From contig JAGRNJ010000003.1 of the NCBI GenBank assembly GCA_020440825.1, forward strand, positions 1-64,000: a stretch of DNA of 64,000 nt, read 5' to 3'. Each line of letters begins with the position of its first letter. The first letter of the stretch is position 1. The notes below the pieces were generated by a model. It had not been told where the DNA came from and did not search any database. It was given only the letters and a program-made list of their open reading frames with translations. Below are positions 16,134-24,471 of this stretch, one piece after another. This stretch comes from Leptospiraceae bacterium. Lineage in GTDB: Bacteria; Spirochaetota; Leptospiria; Turneriellales; Turneriellaceae. A program made the position numbers and the translations under genes.

Positions 16134-16357
16134 GATTGCGGCGTTCTATCATCATTAAAATTTAATTGATCAGGCAAAGTAAAGGTGGAATCTTTAATAG
16201 ACCCGAATAAATCAAAAAATCCCACCGGCCAGTCAGTGCTTACGTCTTTGCGAATTGCCTCTTGTACATATTTTGAAAGTGAAAGATTTTTCTGCTTCGC
16301 TTTGGTCTCTACTGCCTTCATGGTGTCGGCATCTAAATATAAAGACAACTGCGGCAT
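16124..16357 (-). CDS. Ribbon-helix-helix antitoxin (VapB/CopG-like)
   Basis: 77 residues from the ATG at 16357. MPQLSLYLDADTMKAVETKAKQ is a ribbon strand plus first helix, and LSLSKYVQEAIRK is the second helix of the RHH fold. The remainder (about 35-77) is an acidic, aromatic tail likely to block the toxin. The frame is open back to an ATG at 16393, but that head (MDEVESMLQHTC) would place a perfect 9-bp operator palindrome inside the coding region, so the internal start is preferred. The VapC gene overlaps its 3' end. Confidence 0.78.
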   Translation of the reverse strand: MPQLSLYLDADTMKAVETKAKQKNLSLSKYVQEAIRKDVSTDWPVGFFDLFGSIKDSTFTLPDQLNFNDDRTPQSWD

Positions 16358-16359
16358 AC

Positions 16360-16379
16360 AAGTATGTTGTAACATACTT
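16360..16379 (-). promoter_or_regulatory. Palindromic operator of the RHH antitoxin operon
   Basis: AAGTATGTT (16360-16368) and AACATACTT (16371-16379) form perfect 9-bp arms around a 2-nt spacer. The site sits immediately upstream of the preferred antitoxin ATG at 16357, where an RHH autorepressor would bind. The assignment is by position and symmetry only. Confidence 0.6.
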
Positions 16380-16399
16380 TCCACTTCGTCCATAAAAAA

Positions 16400-17107
16400 T
16401 TACAGCTTATAAGGCAATATATCTAAAATCTCTCTCGAAAAACCCATTCCCAAATGAGAACTCTGTACTTCAATATGCTCAACATCTTTAGACCAATGGT
16501 CAATGCAAGCCTGCCATGAGACTACCCCATCGGTTTTTGCATAGAAGGCTACAATGGGTACCTCTAAAGGTTTTTCAAAGCGTTCTATTGTTGCTTTTTC
16601 AATCTCATCCAGGCTTTCGCCCTTACGTTCGTAAAACTTTGCCGCTGCAGTATACCGGGGCCCACCAATAACCGGAGTACCCATCGTAATTACCTTTTCC
16701 ACTATTTCGGGAAAATCCCGGGCAGTCTCACGCGCGATATAGCCGCCTAAGCTCCAGCCTACTAAAGTAATCTTTTTTTGACTTTCCTGAAATCGCTTTT
16801 GTATTACTTCGGCGAATTGCTCTGCAAGTACAGGCACATCCCCATGATTAAACCCAACCCCCCAATCTTCTACATTATGACCTAGAGACTCGAGTTCGTA
16901 CTTTAATAGAAACATATAGCGGGTATTGGTGCCAAAGCCGGGTAAGATTAAAATATCTTTAGGGTTGGTTTTGGCGGATGCCTTAAAATAATTGCGACTG
17001 AAAATTCCGCCGAAAAAATCGGCAATAACCGAAAGCTCTCTAAACTTAAGTTTGTGATCGGGTTCACTGAGATCATCATATACCCTGGTTTTTCCATACA
17101 AATCCAT
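16400..17107 (-). CDS. Alpha/beta hydrolase, 235 aa
   Basis: The oxyanion-hole region LPGFGTNTRYMFLL (about 55-68) and nucleophile elbow VGWSLGGYIARE (Ser119) identify the alpha/beta-hydrolase fold. Probable Asp is in FYAKTDGVVSW and His near SSHLGMGFS. It most resembles esterases/lipases acting on hydrophobic substrates. The actual substrate is unknown. A strong Shine-Dalgarno (AAGGGGGAAG) precedes the ATG. It ends 6 bp before the longest antitoxin reading frame, so it could be co-transcribed with the toxin-antitoxin pair downstream. That is fortuitous rather than functional. Confidence 0.85.
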   Translation of the reverse strand: MDLYGKTRVYDDLSEPDHKLKFRELSVIADFFGGIFSRNYFKASAKTNPKDILILPGFGTNTRYMFLLKYELESLGHNVEDWGVGFNHGDVPVLAEQFAEVIQKRFQESQKKITLVGWSLGGYIARETARDFPEIVEKVITMGTPVIGGPRYTAAAKFYERKGESLDEIEKATIERFEKPLEVPIVAFYAKTDGVVSWQACIDHWSKDVEHIEVQSSHLGMGFSREILDILPYKL

Positions 17108-17546
17108 AACTTCCCCCTTTGCATTTGCGGTTAATAGTTCACTCTTTACAAAAATCTCAAAAAGGCGTTAGTTTTAACTGAGATATCGCAGAAGCAAAAT
17201 ATTTGTTAAATAATATCTTACTTTAAGATAACACACAAGCTTAAAAAATTCTGACTTTTTTTAAAAAAATGCTACAGCTTTTTCCTCACTTACCGATGAT
17301 AAGATAAGGAAAAAAAGTGAATTTTTTATTAAACCACCCTTCTGGCGCTATAAATGGCTATAAATTAGTATATCCGACCCTAACCTCTCATAACCTATTG
17401 TAACTGATTTCAGGTTCATAGGTTGCTCACTCCGACATTGAACTAAGAACAAAAAAACCCGCGATTCGCAACGGGCTTGAGAAATCGGCCCGCGGAACAT
17501 GAGGTTCCGGCGATTTCGTCAAGTTCTGAGATTCAAGGAGGAATCA
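17108..17546 (+). promoter_or_regulatory. Long A/T-rich leader region of flaB, with hairpin next to the ribosome-binding site
   Basis: About 440 bp with no gene. It holds an imperfect palindrome (about 17277-17316, TTTTTCCT...AGGAAAAA), a repeated CTATAAAT motif (about 17345-17367) and a hairpin directly before the start: GAAATCG (17481-17487) with CGATTTC (17511-17517), and inside it CGGAAC (17493-17498) with GTTCCG (17504-17509). The Shine-Dalgarno AAGGAGGA follows at about 17535-17542. A long structured leader suggests post-transcriptional control. I could not find a well-spaced sigma-28 promoter. Confidence 0.55.
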
Positions 17547-18392
17547 ATGATAATCAACCATAACATGAGCGCGATTAATTCTAATCGTGTTTTGAAATTC
17601 CAGCACTGGGAAACCGACAAAAGCATGGAAAAACTTTCCAGTGGTATGCGAATCAACCGTGCCGGTGATGATGCTTCAGGTCTTGCCGTATCTGAAAAAA
17701 TGCGCACCCAGGTACAGGGTTTGCGCCAGGCAGAAAGAAACGCAGAAGATGGCATGAGTCTAATACAGACCTCTGAAGGTTATCTCAATGAAATGAGTGA
17801 ACTGGTACAGAGAATGCGGGTACTTGCGGTGCAAAGCGCCAACGGTATCTACACTGCTGAAGACCGCCAGATGATGCAGGTTGAAATTTCTGCACTGGTA
17901 GACGAAGTAGATCGAATTGCTTCACAGGCAGAGTTCAATACCATGAAACTGTTTCAAGGTGATTTTGCCCGGGGTTCACGTTCAACTTCTATGTGGCTGC
18001 ACATTGGTGCCAATATGCACCAGCGTGAAAGAGTACATATTCAAACCATGACCACTGCTTCTTTGAATATGCGAGCTGCAGATTCTTCTATTGTGAGCCT
18101 CTCTACAGCAGGCAAAGCAAATATGGCGATCGGCCTGATGGATGAAGCACTTTACAAAATCAGTAAAGAGCGCGCTAATCTGGGAGCTTATTACAATCGT
18201 CTCGAACACGCAAGTAAAGGTCTCATGAATGCCTATGAAAATATTCAGGCATCTGAGTCGCGTATTCGTGATACAGATATGGCAGAAGAGATGATGAACT
18301 TCACAAAAAGTTCCATCTTGACCCAGAGCGGTACGGCAATGCTTGCTCAGGCCAATATGCGGCCTCAGAATATTTTAACCCTGTTGCGTTAA
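17547..18392 (+). CDS. flaB: Periplasmic flagellin FlaB (first copy)
   Basis: 281 residues from the ATG after a perfect AAGGAGG; the frame opens 48 bp earlier but without this signal. The N-terminal D0/D1 block ([32 protein letters not shown] split at usual positions, then [20 protein letters not shown]) and C-terminal block ([45 protein letters not shown]) frame a short central part, as in spirochaete core flagellins. The [11 protein letters not shown]-like centre is characteristic of FlaB. It forms the core of the periplasmic flagellar filament and is exported without a signal peptide. Next to a second copy, as in several Leptospirales. Confidence 0.96.
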   Translation: MIINHNMSAINSNRVLKFQHWETDKSMEKLSSGMRINRAGDDASGLAVSEKMRTQVQGLRQAERNAEDGMSLIQTSEGYLNEMSELVQRMRVLAVQSANGIYTAEDRQMMQVEISALVDEVDRIASQAEFNTMKLFQGDFARGSRSTSMWLHIGANMHQRERVHIQTMTTASLNMRAADSSIVSLSTAGKANMAIGLMDEALYKISKERANLGAYYNRLEHASKGLMNAYENIQASESRIRDTDMAEEMMNFTKSSILTQSGTAMLAQANMRPQNILTLLR

Positions 18393-18870
18393 ATTGCGGG
18401 TCCCCGGGGTGCCTTGAAAGTGCTTCTTAAAGCACGAAAGGTCCCCGGGATTTAAGAAGTTTAAAGGCAGTAAATTACTGCCATGAATTTCTAAAATCCG
18501 CGCCGAGCGCATTTCTCAGGACGCGTTCGGCGTTTGAAAACCAGAAGATTGCAGATAATTTCTGAATCTTCGAAAGATAGCTTGTCTTATGCCGGTAACT
18601 TTACCGGGCATCGGGGATCGCATCGCAGAGTATTTACCGTACCAGTATTACCAGATTGCGGTTCGACCCCGGGTGCCCGGTACACCGGGAGCTTGAATGT
18701 GAAAATATTTGAGTTCTTCCCGTTAGCCGGCCCCGAAAAGTCAATGCGAGAATCTTCCGTACTTGCCGGTGAAAATCGAAACTCTTGAGAGTATGGTTTT
18801 GACGGCTTCACTCACGGATGAGTGGGAATACCCGGATTTATCCGGATTCTCGCCAGACAAAGGAGGGTCG
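18393..18870 (+). promoter_or_regulatory. Region between flaB genes with several strong hairpins
   Basis: 478 bp without a gene. Three structures stand out. First, a long hairpin directly after the first flaB (18402-18449; CCCGGGG/CCCCGGG ends, then CCTT/AAGG, then GTGCTT/AAGCAC), without a T-run. Second, a GC-rich pair at about 18500-18533 (GCCGAGCGC with GCGTTCGGC). Third, just upstream of the second flaB, CACTCA-CGGA-TGAGTG (18809-18824) and CCGGA-TTTA-TCCGG (18832-18845), then the ribosome-binding site AAAGGAGGG. The CACGGATG loop fits the CsrA recognition pattern (GGA in a hairpin loop). Confidence 0.6.
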
Positions 18871-19719
18871 ATGATTATCAATAACAATATCAGTGCGATC
18901 AATTCGCACAGGGTGTTGAAGTTCAACCATTGGGATGTCGACAAGACAATGGCAAAATTGTCGAGCGGTGAGAGAATCACCAATGCCGGCGATGACGCGT
19001 CGGGGTTAGCAGTTTCAGAAAAAATGCGAACCCAGGTGCGGGGCTTAAGACAAGCTGAACGAAACACAGAAGACGGGCTAAGCCTGGTACAGACGGCCGA
19101 TGGCTATCTGAATCAGGTAACCGATGTTCTGCAAAGAATGCGTGTACTGGCAGTGCAGGCTTCAAACGGTATTTATACCGCTGAAGACCGCCAGCTCATG
19201 CAGGTTGAGGTTTCACAATTGGTCGATGAAATTGACCGGGTGGCTTCTCAGGCAGAATTCAATACCATGAAACTGCTGCAGGGTGATTTTGCCATGGCGA
19301 GCAAAACATCTTCGATGTGGTTTCACATGGGTCCGAACATGCACCAGCGCGAAAGAGTGTTTGTGCGCACAATGACTGCAGATTCTTTGAGCCTGCGGAC
19401 AAATGCGATCACAGTAACTCTCTCAACCGCCGGTCGAGCGAACATGATGATTGGTTCGTTAGATAACGCCTTACAGCAGGTCTTGAAACAAAGAGCTGAC
19501 TTAGGCGCCTATTCTAACCGCCTTGAATCAACTGCTCGGGGCTTAATGAGCGCGTATGAGAATGTTCAGGCCAGTGAGAGTCGCATTCGCGATGCAGACA
19601 TGGCAGAAGAGATGGTCCGTTTTACAACCGGTCAGATACTTGTTCAGAGTGGTACGGCGATGCTTGCTCAGGCAAATATGCAACCCCAGTCAGTTTTGAA
19701 ACTTCTGGGATCTGGCTAA
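18871..19719 (+). CDS. flaB: Periplasmic flagellin FlaB (second copy)
   Basis: 282 residues from the ATG directly after AAAGGAGGGTCG. It shares the conserved ends of the first copy ([61 protein letters not shown]) but differs in the surface-exposed centre ([30 protein letters not shown]). Tandem flaB paralogues co-assemble in spirochaete filaments. A strong terminator lies 140 bp downstream (19861-19900). The frame upstream of 18871 is open for 36 codons but contains the leader hairpins, so it is not coding. Confidence 0.96.
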   Translation: MIINNNISAINSHRVLKFNHWDVDKTMAKLSSGERITNAGDDASGLAVSEKMRTQVRGLRQAERNTEDGLSLVQTADGYLNQVTDVLQRMRVLAVQASNGIYTAEDRQLMQVEVSQLVDEIDRVASQAEFNTMKLLQGDFAMASKTSSMWFHMGPNMHQRERVFVRTMTADSLSLRTNAITVTLSTAGRANMMIGSLDNALQQVLKQRADLGAYSNRLESTARGLMSAYENVQASESRIRDADMAEEMVRFTTGQILVQSGTAMLAQANMQPQSVLKLLGSG

Positions 19720-19860
19720 AACAGTTAGACGAGAAACCCGAAAAGGGACATAACCGTCGGTAAACCTGTTCAATGAGGTTTGCTTATAATTTTTTATTTT
19801 TAAAGGAAATTCTGGTTGGTACCCATGATTTTCTTTGAAGATACGGTTGATGACCATTGG

Positions 19861-19900
19861 GGGCAATGTAAAGGGAGACCTTTCATTGCCCTTTTTTTTT
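19861..19900 (+). terminator. Rho-independent terminator after the flaB pair
   Basis: GGGCAATG (19861-19868), a 1-nt bulge, AAAGG, loop, CCTTT and CATTGCCC (to 19891), then nine T residues (19892-19900). A textbook terminator. Confidence 0.85.
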
Positions 19901-20022
19901 ATGACTGAGTTTTAAAAAGGACATTTAAGTTCTATAATGAAACCGAATCGATTCACGCTCAAGAATTGATATTTTCCCTAACCTGCTCGACAGAGTATAT
20001 GCTTCTTAAGATTATTGATAAT

Positions 20023-21555
20023 ATGTCTGAATCTGCATCCCAAAAAATAAACTTTCGTGCATGGGCAACGGGGTTCACTCTGCTCACTGGTCTTGCCCTT
20101 TCGTTCTGGGCAGGCTGGCAGGTAGATCCATCCACCCCCCAACTTCACTATGGCGCTGCTTCTCTGTTGCCTGCAATCCTGGCATTAGCCCTGGCATGGA
20201 TTTCACGGGAGCCTTTACTGGCATTGATTACCGGCACCGTTTCTGGCGCACTGGTCATGCATAAATACAATTATTTTTCAGATATACTTTTGCCTTCTTT
20301 TGCCTCTGATGCTTCAGCATCTGTACTGCTGCTTTACCTCGTTTTACTGGGAGCATTAATGGGCGTCTGGAATAAGACAGGGGCAACTCTCGCATTTGCA
20401 GAATATGCAACACAAAAATTTGTCATAGGACCTCGCAGCGCAAAAATTGTGGCATGGCTGCTGGGCTTTCTTTTTTTCCAGGGGGGCACCGTAAGCTCTG
20501 TACTGGTTGGTACCTCGGTAAGACCGGTTGCCGATAAACAGAATGTTTCCCATGAAGAGCTCTCTTGCATTGTTGATGCCACCTCTTCACCGGTCGCCAT
20601 ATTATTGGCTTTTAATGCATGGCCGGTTTATGTTTCTGCATTTCTGTTTGTTCCGGGGGTTGCCTTTCTCGCTGATGAAGCCGGTCGGCTGGGGTTCTTC
20701 TTCTCTTCGATACACCTGAGTTTCTACGCCTTGTTTTCTGTGATTGGCACCCTGCTGCTGGCTATGGATTTCCATAGCGTAGGCGGGAAGAGAATGAAAG
20801 ACGCCACCCACAGAGCCCGTTCTACAGGAAAACTCGATGCAGATGGGGCAAAACCTCTGCATTCTCACTCTTCAGAAGATCGGCATCTGGAGCATCTGCA
20901 GTCTCACGCTGTTGATTTTCTGATTCCCCTTATACTGTTAATTACTGTCGCCCTCACCTCTTTTTTTATAACCGGCTCACCAAATGTAAATGCAGCTTTC
21001 TCTGTTGCAGTGATTACCGCGATCGGTATTGCCCTTTTGCGAGGGGCATCAATGCATGATCTGTTTACTGGTATTGCTGCAGGTTTCAAAAGTGTAGTAT
21101 TTGGTGCGGTTATTCTATTGCTGGCAATCGCAATCGGCAAAGTAAGCCAGACTGCCGGGGCAGGTCAATACCTGGTTTCATTTCTGGGCGATGCCATACC
21201 CTGGTATGTTTTACCCTATCTTTTGCTGCTGCTCAGTATGGGCATCGCTTTTTCTACCGGCACCAGCTGGGCAACTTTTGCAGTAGTTTTCCCGATTGCC
21301 ATGCCATTGGGCTGGGAGTTTGCCCAACATGCAGAACTTGCAAACCCTGAGTTATTTCTCTCGATTGTTTTTGCAGTGGTCTTGAACGGTAGTGTGTTTG
21401 GCGATCAATGCTCTCCCATTTCAGATACTTCTGTTTTAAGCTCCATGTCGACAGGCTGCGACCTTATGGATCATGTTAAGTCTCAGTTTCCATTGGCGAT
21501 TAAAGCCATGTTACTTGCCATTTGCTGCTGGAGTGTTGTTTTGTTTTTCGTATAA
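20023..21555 (+). CDS. nhaC: NhaC-family Na+/H+ antiporter
   Basis: 510 residues from the ATG at 20023; in-frame ATG at 19999 and TTG at 19966 are alternatives, none with a good Shine-Dalgarno. About eleven membrane segments. Diagnostic blocks are FFQGGTVSSVLVGTSVRPVADK, the STGTSWATFAVVFPIAMPLGW segment and NGSVFGDQCSPISDTSVLSSMSTGCDLMDHV, all characteristic of the NhaC group. A cytoplasmic His-rich loop (HSHSSEDRHLEHLQSH, about residues 283-298 from 20023) may sense pH or metal. A TATAAT lies at 19933-19938 with a poor -35, after the flaB terminator, so the gene has its own promoter. Sodium or malate exchange cannot be told apart from sequence. Confidence 0.85.
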   Translation: MSESASQKINFRAWATGFTLLTGLALSFWAGWQVDPSTPQLHYGAASLLPAILALALAWISREPLLALITGTVSGALVMHKYNYFSDILLPSFASDASASVLLLYLVLLGALMGVWNKTGATLAFAEYATQKFVIGPRSAKIVAWLLGFLFFQGGTVSSVLVGTSVRPVADKQNVSHEELSCIVDATSSPVAILLAFNAWPVYVSAFLFVPGVAFLADEAGRLGFFFSSIHLSFYALFSVIGTLLLAMDFHSVGGKRMKDATHRARSTGKLDADGAKPLHSHSSEDRHLEHLQSHAVDFLIPLILLITVALTSFFITGSPNVNAAFSVAVITAIGIALLRGASMHDLFTGIAAGFKSVVFGAVILLLAIAIGKVSQTAGAGQYLVSFLGDAIPWYVLPYLLLLLSMGIAFSTGTSWATFAVVFPIAMPLGWEFAQHAELANPELFLSIVFAVVLNGSVFGDQCSPISDTSVLSSMSTGCDLMDHVKSQFPLAIKAMLLAICCWSVVLFFV

Positions 21556-21618
21556 CTATTTTCAGATTATAACATTAGAATTCGATATAAAGAGTTATTA
21601 TTTTTTGCCATTTATTTA

Positions 21619-21646
21619 TTGACATTCTGTCTTTTGTAATTATTTC
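21619..21646 (+). promoter_or_regulatory. Putative promoter of the OMP gene, 5 nt before its start
   Basis: Perfect TTGACA at 21619-21624, a 16-nt spacer and TATTTC at 21641-21646; the ATG is at 21652. There is no Shine-Dalgarno. The arrangement repeats that of vapB, higB and the DUF2339 gene. The -10 is weak. Confidence 0.45.
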
Positions 21647-21651
21647 AACCC

Positions 21652-22401
21652 ATGAATTTTCGTAACTTCTATTTGTCAGTCTGTCTTATTTTATTGACTA
21701 CGGCGATTCAAGCTAACGAAGAACATACTGCTGAGAAGCCTTCAGAGCAAGCTCAACAATTGGAAAATACTTCGTCTGCAAGTTTTGGCCAAGAACCGGT
21801 TTTTCTAATTGGGGTAAACCTCGGGTATGACTTTGTTGTCGCTGGTTATCAGCTCGATTATGCGAAAGCGGGTTTTGCAACCGATGATGTGCTGATGTCA
21901 AGCTTGTCGGGCGGTATTGCAGCAGAATTTAGACCATGGCAACGATTGGGACTTCAGGCCGGCTACACGTTTGGTTCAACAAGTGCAACGGCCACAAGCG
22001 GAGCTGTCACAACAAATATTTCGATGTATTCTTGGCAAGATGTTCAATTAGGCGCAATTATTCCCATTTATCGAACTTCAGTCGGCAGTGAAAATCAGAA
22101 TACTTTTGAAATTTATGCGGGCGGTGGTGTCGTTTTTACGAGCCTTGATTTTACCAGCGACTTCAAAGATCTCCTGTCAAGATCGGCAACTTCACAGGGA
22201 ATACTGCTAATCTTTAGAAACGAATCTGCTACTGGTACAGGCTTCTACTTCAAAACCGGCGCCAATGTGTTTATTCATGAATTCTTATATCTTCAAGCGG
22301 ATATTGAGTTAAAATTTCAAAAAGCGATTTTCCCGGGTGCGACTCAGGACTTAAATGGCACACATTTAGGCTGGAGACTCGGAGCAGGATTTTATTTTTA
22401 A
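21652..22401 (+). CDS. Outer-membrane beta-barrel protein, 249 aa
   Basis: Signal peptide MNFRNFYLSVCLILLTTAIQANE (cleavage near residue 21), an acidic/Gln linker (to about residue 45) and then repeated beta strands: FLIGVNLGYDFVVAGYQLDY, LSGGIAAEFRPWQRLGLQAGYTFG, NTFEIYAGGGVVF, GFYFKTGANVFIHEFLYLQADIELKF, ending LGWRLGAGFYF. The terminal Phe preceded by alternating aromatic residues is the outer-membrane insertion signal. An 8-strand OmpA/OmpX-like barrel is likely. Function unknown. Confidence 0.8.
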   Translation: MNFRNFYLSVCLILLTTAIQANEEHTAEKPSEQAQQLENTSSASFGQEPVFLIGVNLGYDFVVAGYQLDYAKAGFATDDVLMSSLSGGIAAEFRPWQRLGLQAGYTFGSTSATATSGAVTTNISMYSWQDVQLGAIIPIYRTSVGSENQNTFEIYAGGGVVFTSLDFTSDFKDLLSRSATSQGILLIFRNESATGTGFYFKTGANVFIHEFLYLQADIELKFQKAIFPGATQDLNGTHLGWRLGAGFYF

Positions 22402-22444
22402 AAAGCCTATGCGCCTGAAATACATCATTCCCGTTAAAGGAAAA

Positions 22445-24391
22445 CTACCGGCCACTGTTTACAGGAAATACCTTACCTTCACGGCGCAAGTCTGCTGCTC
22501 CCCAAAGAATTCCAGTCTTCGGGTCACGCAAAATTGCCTGCACCCCGCCTAATGAAATATTCCATTGAGAAGGTTCTGCGAAACTATGGCCCAGAGCTTG
22601 CAGCTCTTGCAAAAGTTTTTTATTTTGCCAGTAAGGCCACTCTGCATCGGCATATTTTCCGTTTCTGTGCAGCATTCGCGGAGCATTGACGGCCGACTGA
22701 ATATCTTCATTATCATCTAATACTCTTAACAAAACGGAGGTTATTGCCCCCGGAATTTGACTGCCTCCCGGAGAGCCTAATGTTAAATAGAATTTCTTAT
22801 TCTTGAAAACAATTACCGGTGACATACTGCTGCGGGGCCGTTTGCCACCAAGACCGCTTGCCTCTGCATTCAGTGCCGATGTTCGGCGACGCAGCTCCGG
22901 CGAGGGAGCATTCGCGGCTCCCGGTATAAAAGTAAAATCAGTCAATTCATTATTGAGGTAGAAACCCCGACCGGGAACAAGAATAGCACTGCCAAAACTG
23001 TGTTCGATAGTTGAAGTCATACTGGCGACATTACCCTGGGAATCAACAATTACAACATGGGTTGTCTGCTCTGATGTATCACTCGCTTCTACGGAAGGTT
23101 CCGCTCCGTAACCTTTTGGAACCCCCGCCTCAACAGGAACATTCATAGCCGATGTTTGAACAATTTTTGCACAGCGGGCAAAAATATATTCTGGCGATAA
23201 AAAAGATGCTGGCCGAAAAACAGAGAAATCAGGATCTGCAAAATACTGATCCCGGTCGGCAAAAGCAAGTTTTTCAGTTTCCAGTTTCAGATGCAGTCCC
23301 AAAGAAGTATTCAATGATATAGGATTTCCAGAGTTATGCAACACTGCAAACTGCTCGCGCATTGCCAGAGACTGTAGAATCACCATTCCTGATGAAGGGG
23401 CAGGCATGGTAAAAATCTCATAACCGCGATAGATTGACGAAACAGCCTCGCGCTCTACAGTCTGGTAACGTTTTAAATCGCTCTCACTCATGCGGGATTT
23501 TCCCGATGAGACTTCTTTGAGTCGCGTTACAATATCCCTGCCAATTTCACCCTGATAAAAAACCTGTGGTCCCTTTTGCGCAAGCAGTCTTAATGTATTA
23601 CCGAGATCTTTTTGGCGGATGACCTGCCCTGCCTGCATTGGTTTTCCGTCAGGAAAAAAAGAACCGGTCGAATTACTTTGCCTCATGCGAGCATGATTTG
23701 CCTCTAATGCATTGGCAAATCTTACCGGGAGACGAAATCCGTTTTCAGCCAGGCGAATTGCGCGCTCAAATGTTTTAGCCCAGGTAACTTTTTTCTGCGA
23801 AAATCTGTTATGCACATGGGCCATCATCGATACCGTACCCGGGACACCAACAGACATGGGCGATGAAACCCGTTCCGGATAAAATGAAATTAGATTACCA
23901 TTAGAATCGTTGAAATCAGAAATATTCAGGCCAGCCGGAGACTCTTCCCGTCCGTCGATGGCGTGTACTTTACCGGCACTGGCATCATAGTACAGAATAA
24001 ATCCGCCGCCGCCAATTCCCGATGACTGGGGCTCTACCACATTCAATGCCCATTGCACTGCGAGCAGTGCGTCTATCGCATTCCCCCCGGCTCGTAAAAT
24101 TTCAAGCCCGGCTGCCGACGCATAGGGATTCGCCGCTGCAACCATTCCGCCTGTGCCGGTCACACTCCAGTGAGGCGGCAGCTTCATAACTTCGGGGCCA
24201 ATCGGGTTTACCTGTGCCCAAAGTACAGAACTCTTGAATATCAACCCAATGCAAAACAGGCGTATAACAGTAATAAAGAGGAATTTATTTCTGGTGCAGG
24301 TGATACAAGTCTGCAGCCTGTGAAATTTAGTCGATGGGAAACTGATTTTAATTTCAGAAAAAATATGAAACAAGGTGTTGTTGATTGGCAT
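22445..24391 (-). CDS. ggt: Gamma-glutamyltransferase
   Basis: 648 residues of the Ntn-hydrolase family. The large-subunit blocks GMVAAANPYASAAGLEILRAGGNAIDALLAVQWALNVVEPQSSGIGGGGF and the autocleavage site TTHVVIVDSQGNVASMTSTIEHSFGS (nucleophile Thr at the first residues) are clear. The C-terminal substrate block LTLGSPGGSQIP is also present. It hydrolyses or transfers gamma-glutamyl groups, mainly of glutathione, in the periplasm. The hydrophobic signal stretch (FLFITVIRLFCIGLIFKSSVLWAQ) begins only at about residue 37. The ATG at 24391 has AGGAT at good distance, so the long basic n-region seems real rather than a start error. Confidence 0.92.
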   Translation of the reverse strand: MPINNTLFHIFSEIKISFPSTKFHRLQTCITCTRNKFLFITVIRLFCIGLIFKSSVLWAQVNPIGPEVMKLPPHWSVTGTGGMVAAANPYASAAGLEILRAGGNAIDALLAVQWALNVVEPQSSGIGGGGFILYYDASAGKVHAIDGREESPAGLNISDFNDSNGNLISFYPERVSSPMSVGVPGTVSMMAHVHNRFSQKKVTWAKTFERAIRLAENGFRLPVRFANALEANHARMRQSNSTGSFFPDGKPMQAGQVIRQKDLGNTLRLLAQKGPQVFYQGEIGRDIVTRLKEVSSGKSRMSESDLKRYQTVEREAVSSIYRGYEIFTMPAPSSGMVILQSLAMREQFAVLHNSGNPISLNTSLGLHLKLETEKLAFADRDQYFADPDFSVFRPASFLSPEYIFARCAKIVQTSAMNVPVEAGVPKGYGAEPSVEASDTSEQTTHVVIVDSQGNVASMTSTIEHSFGSAILVPGRGFYLNNELTDFTFIPGAANAPSPELRRRTSALNAEASGLGGKRPRSSMSPVIVFKNKKFYLTLGSPGGSQIPGAITSVLLRVLDDNEDIQSAVNAPRMLHRNGKYADAEWPYWQNKKLLQELQALGHSFAEPSQWNISLGGVQAILRDPKTGILWGAADLRREGKVFPVNSGR

Positions 24392-24471
24392 TTGATAATC
24401 CTATAACATAAAGCCGCAGGTTGTCCGGTCTGCCAAGAAAAAAAGTTCTTATGAACTTTTCCAGAGATTCC

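Noticed and set aside
17108-17546. Sigma-28 promoter of flaB around ACCGATGAT (17292-17300)
   Set aside because: The -35 TAAA copies are not at the expected distance (27 nt instead of about 15), so I do not call it.
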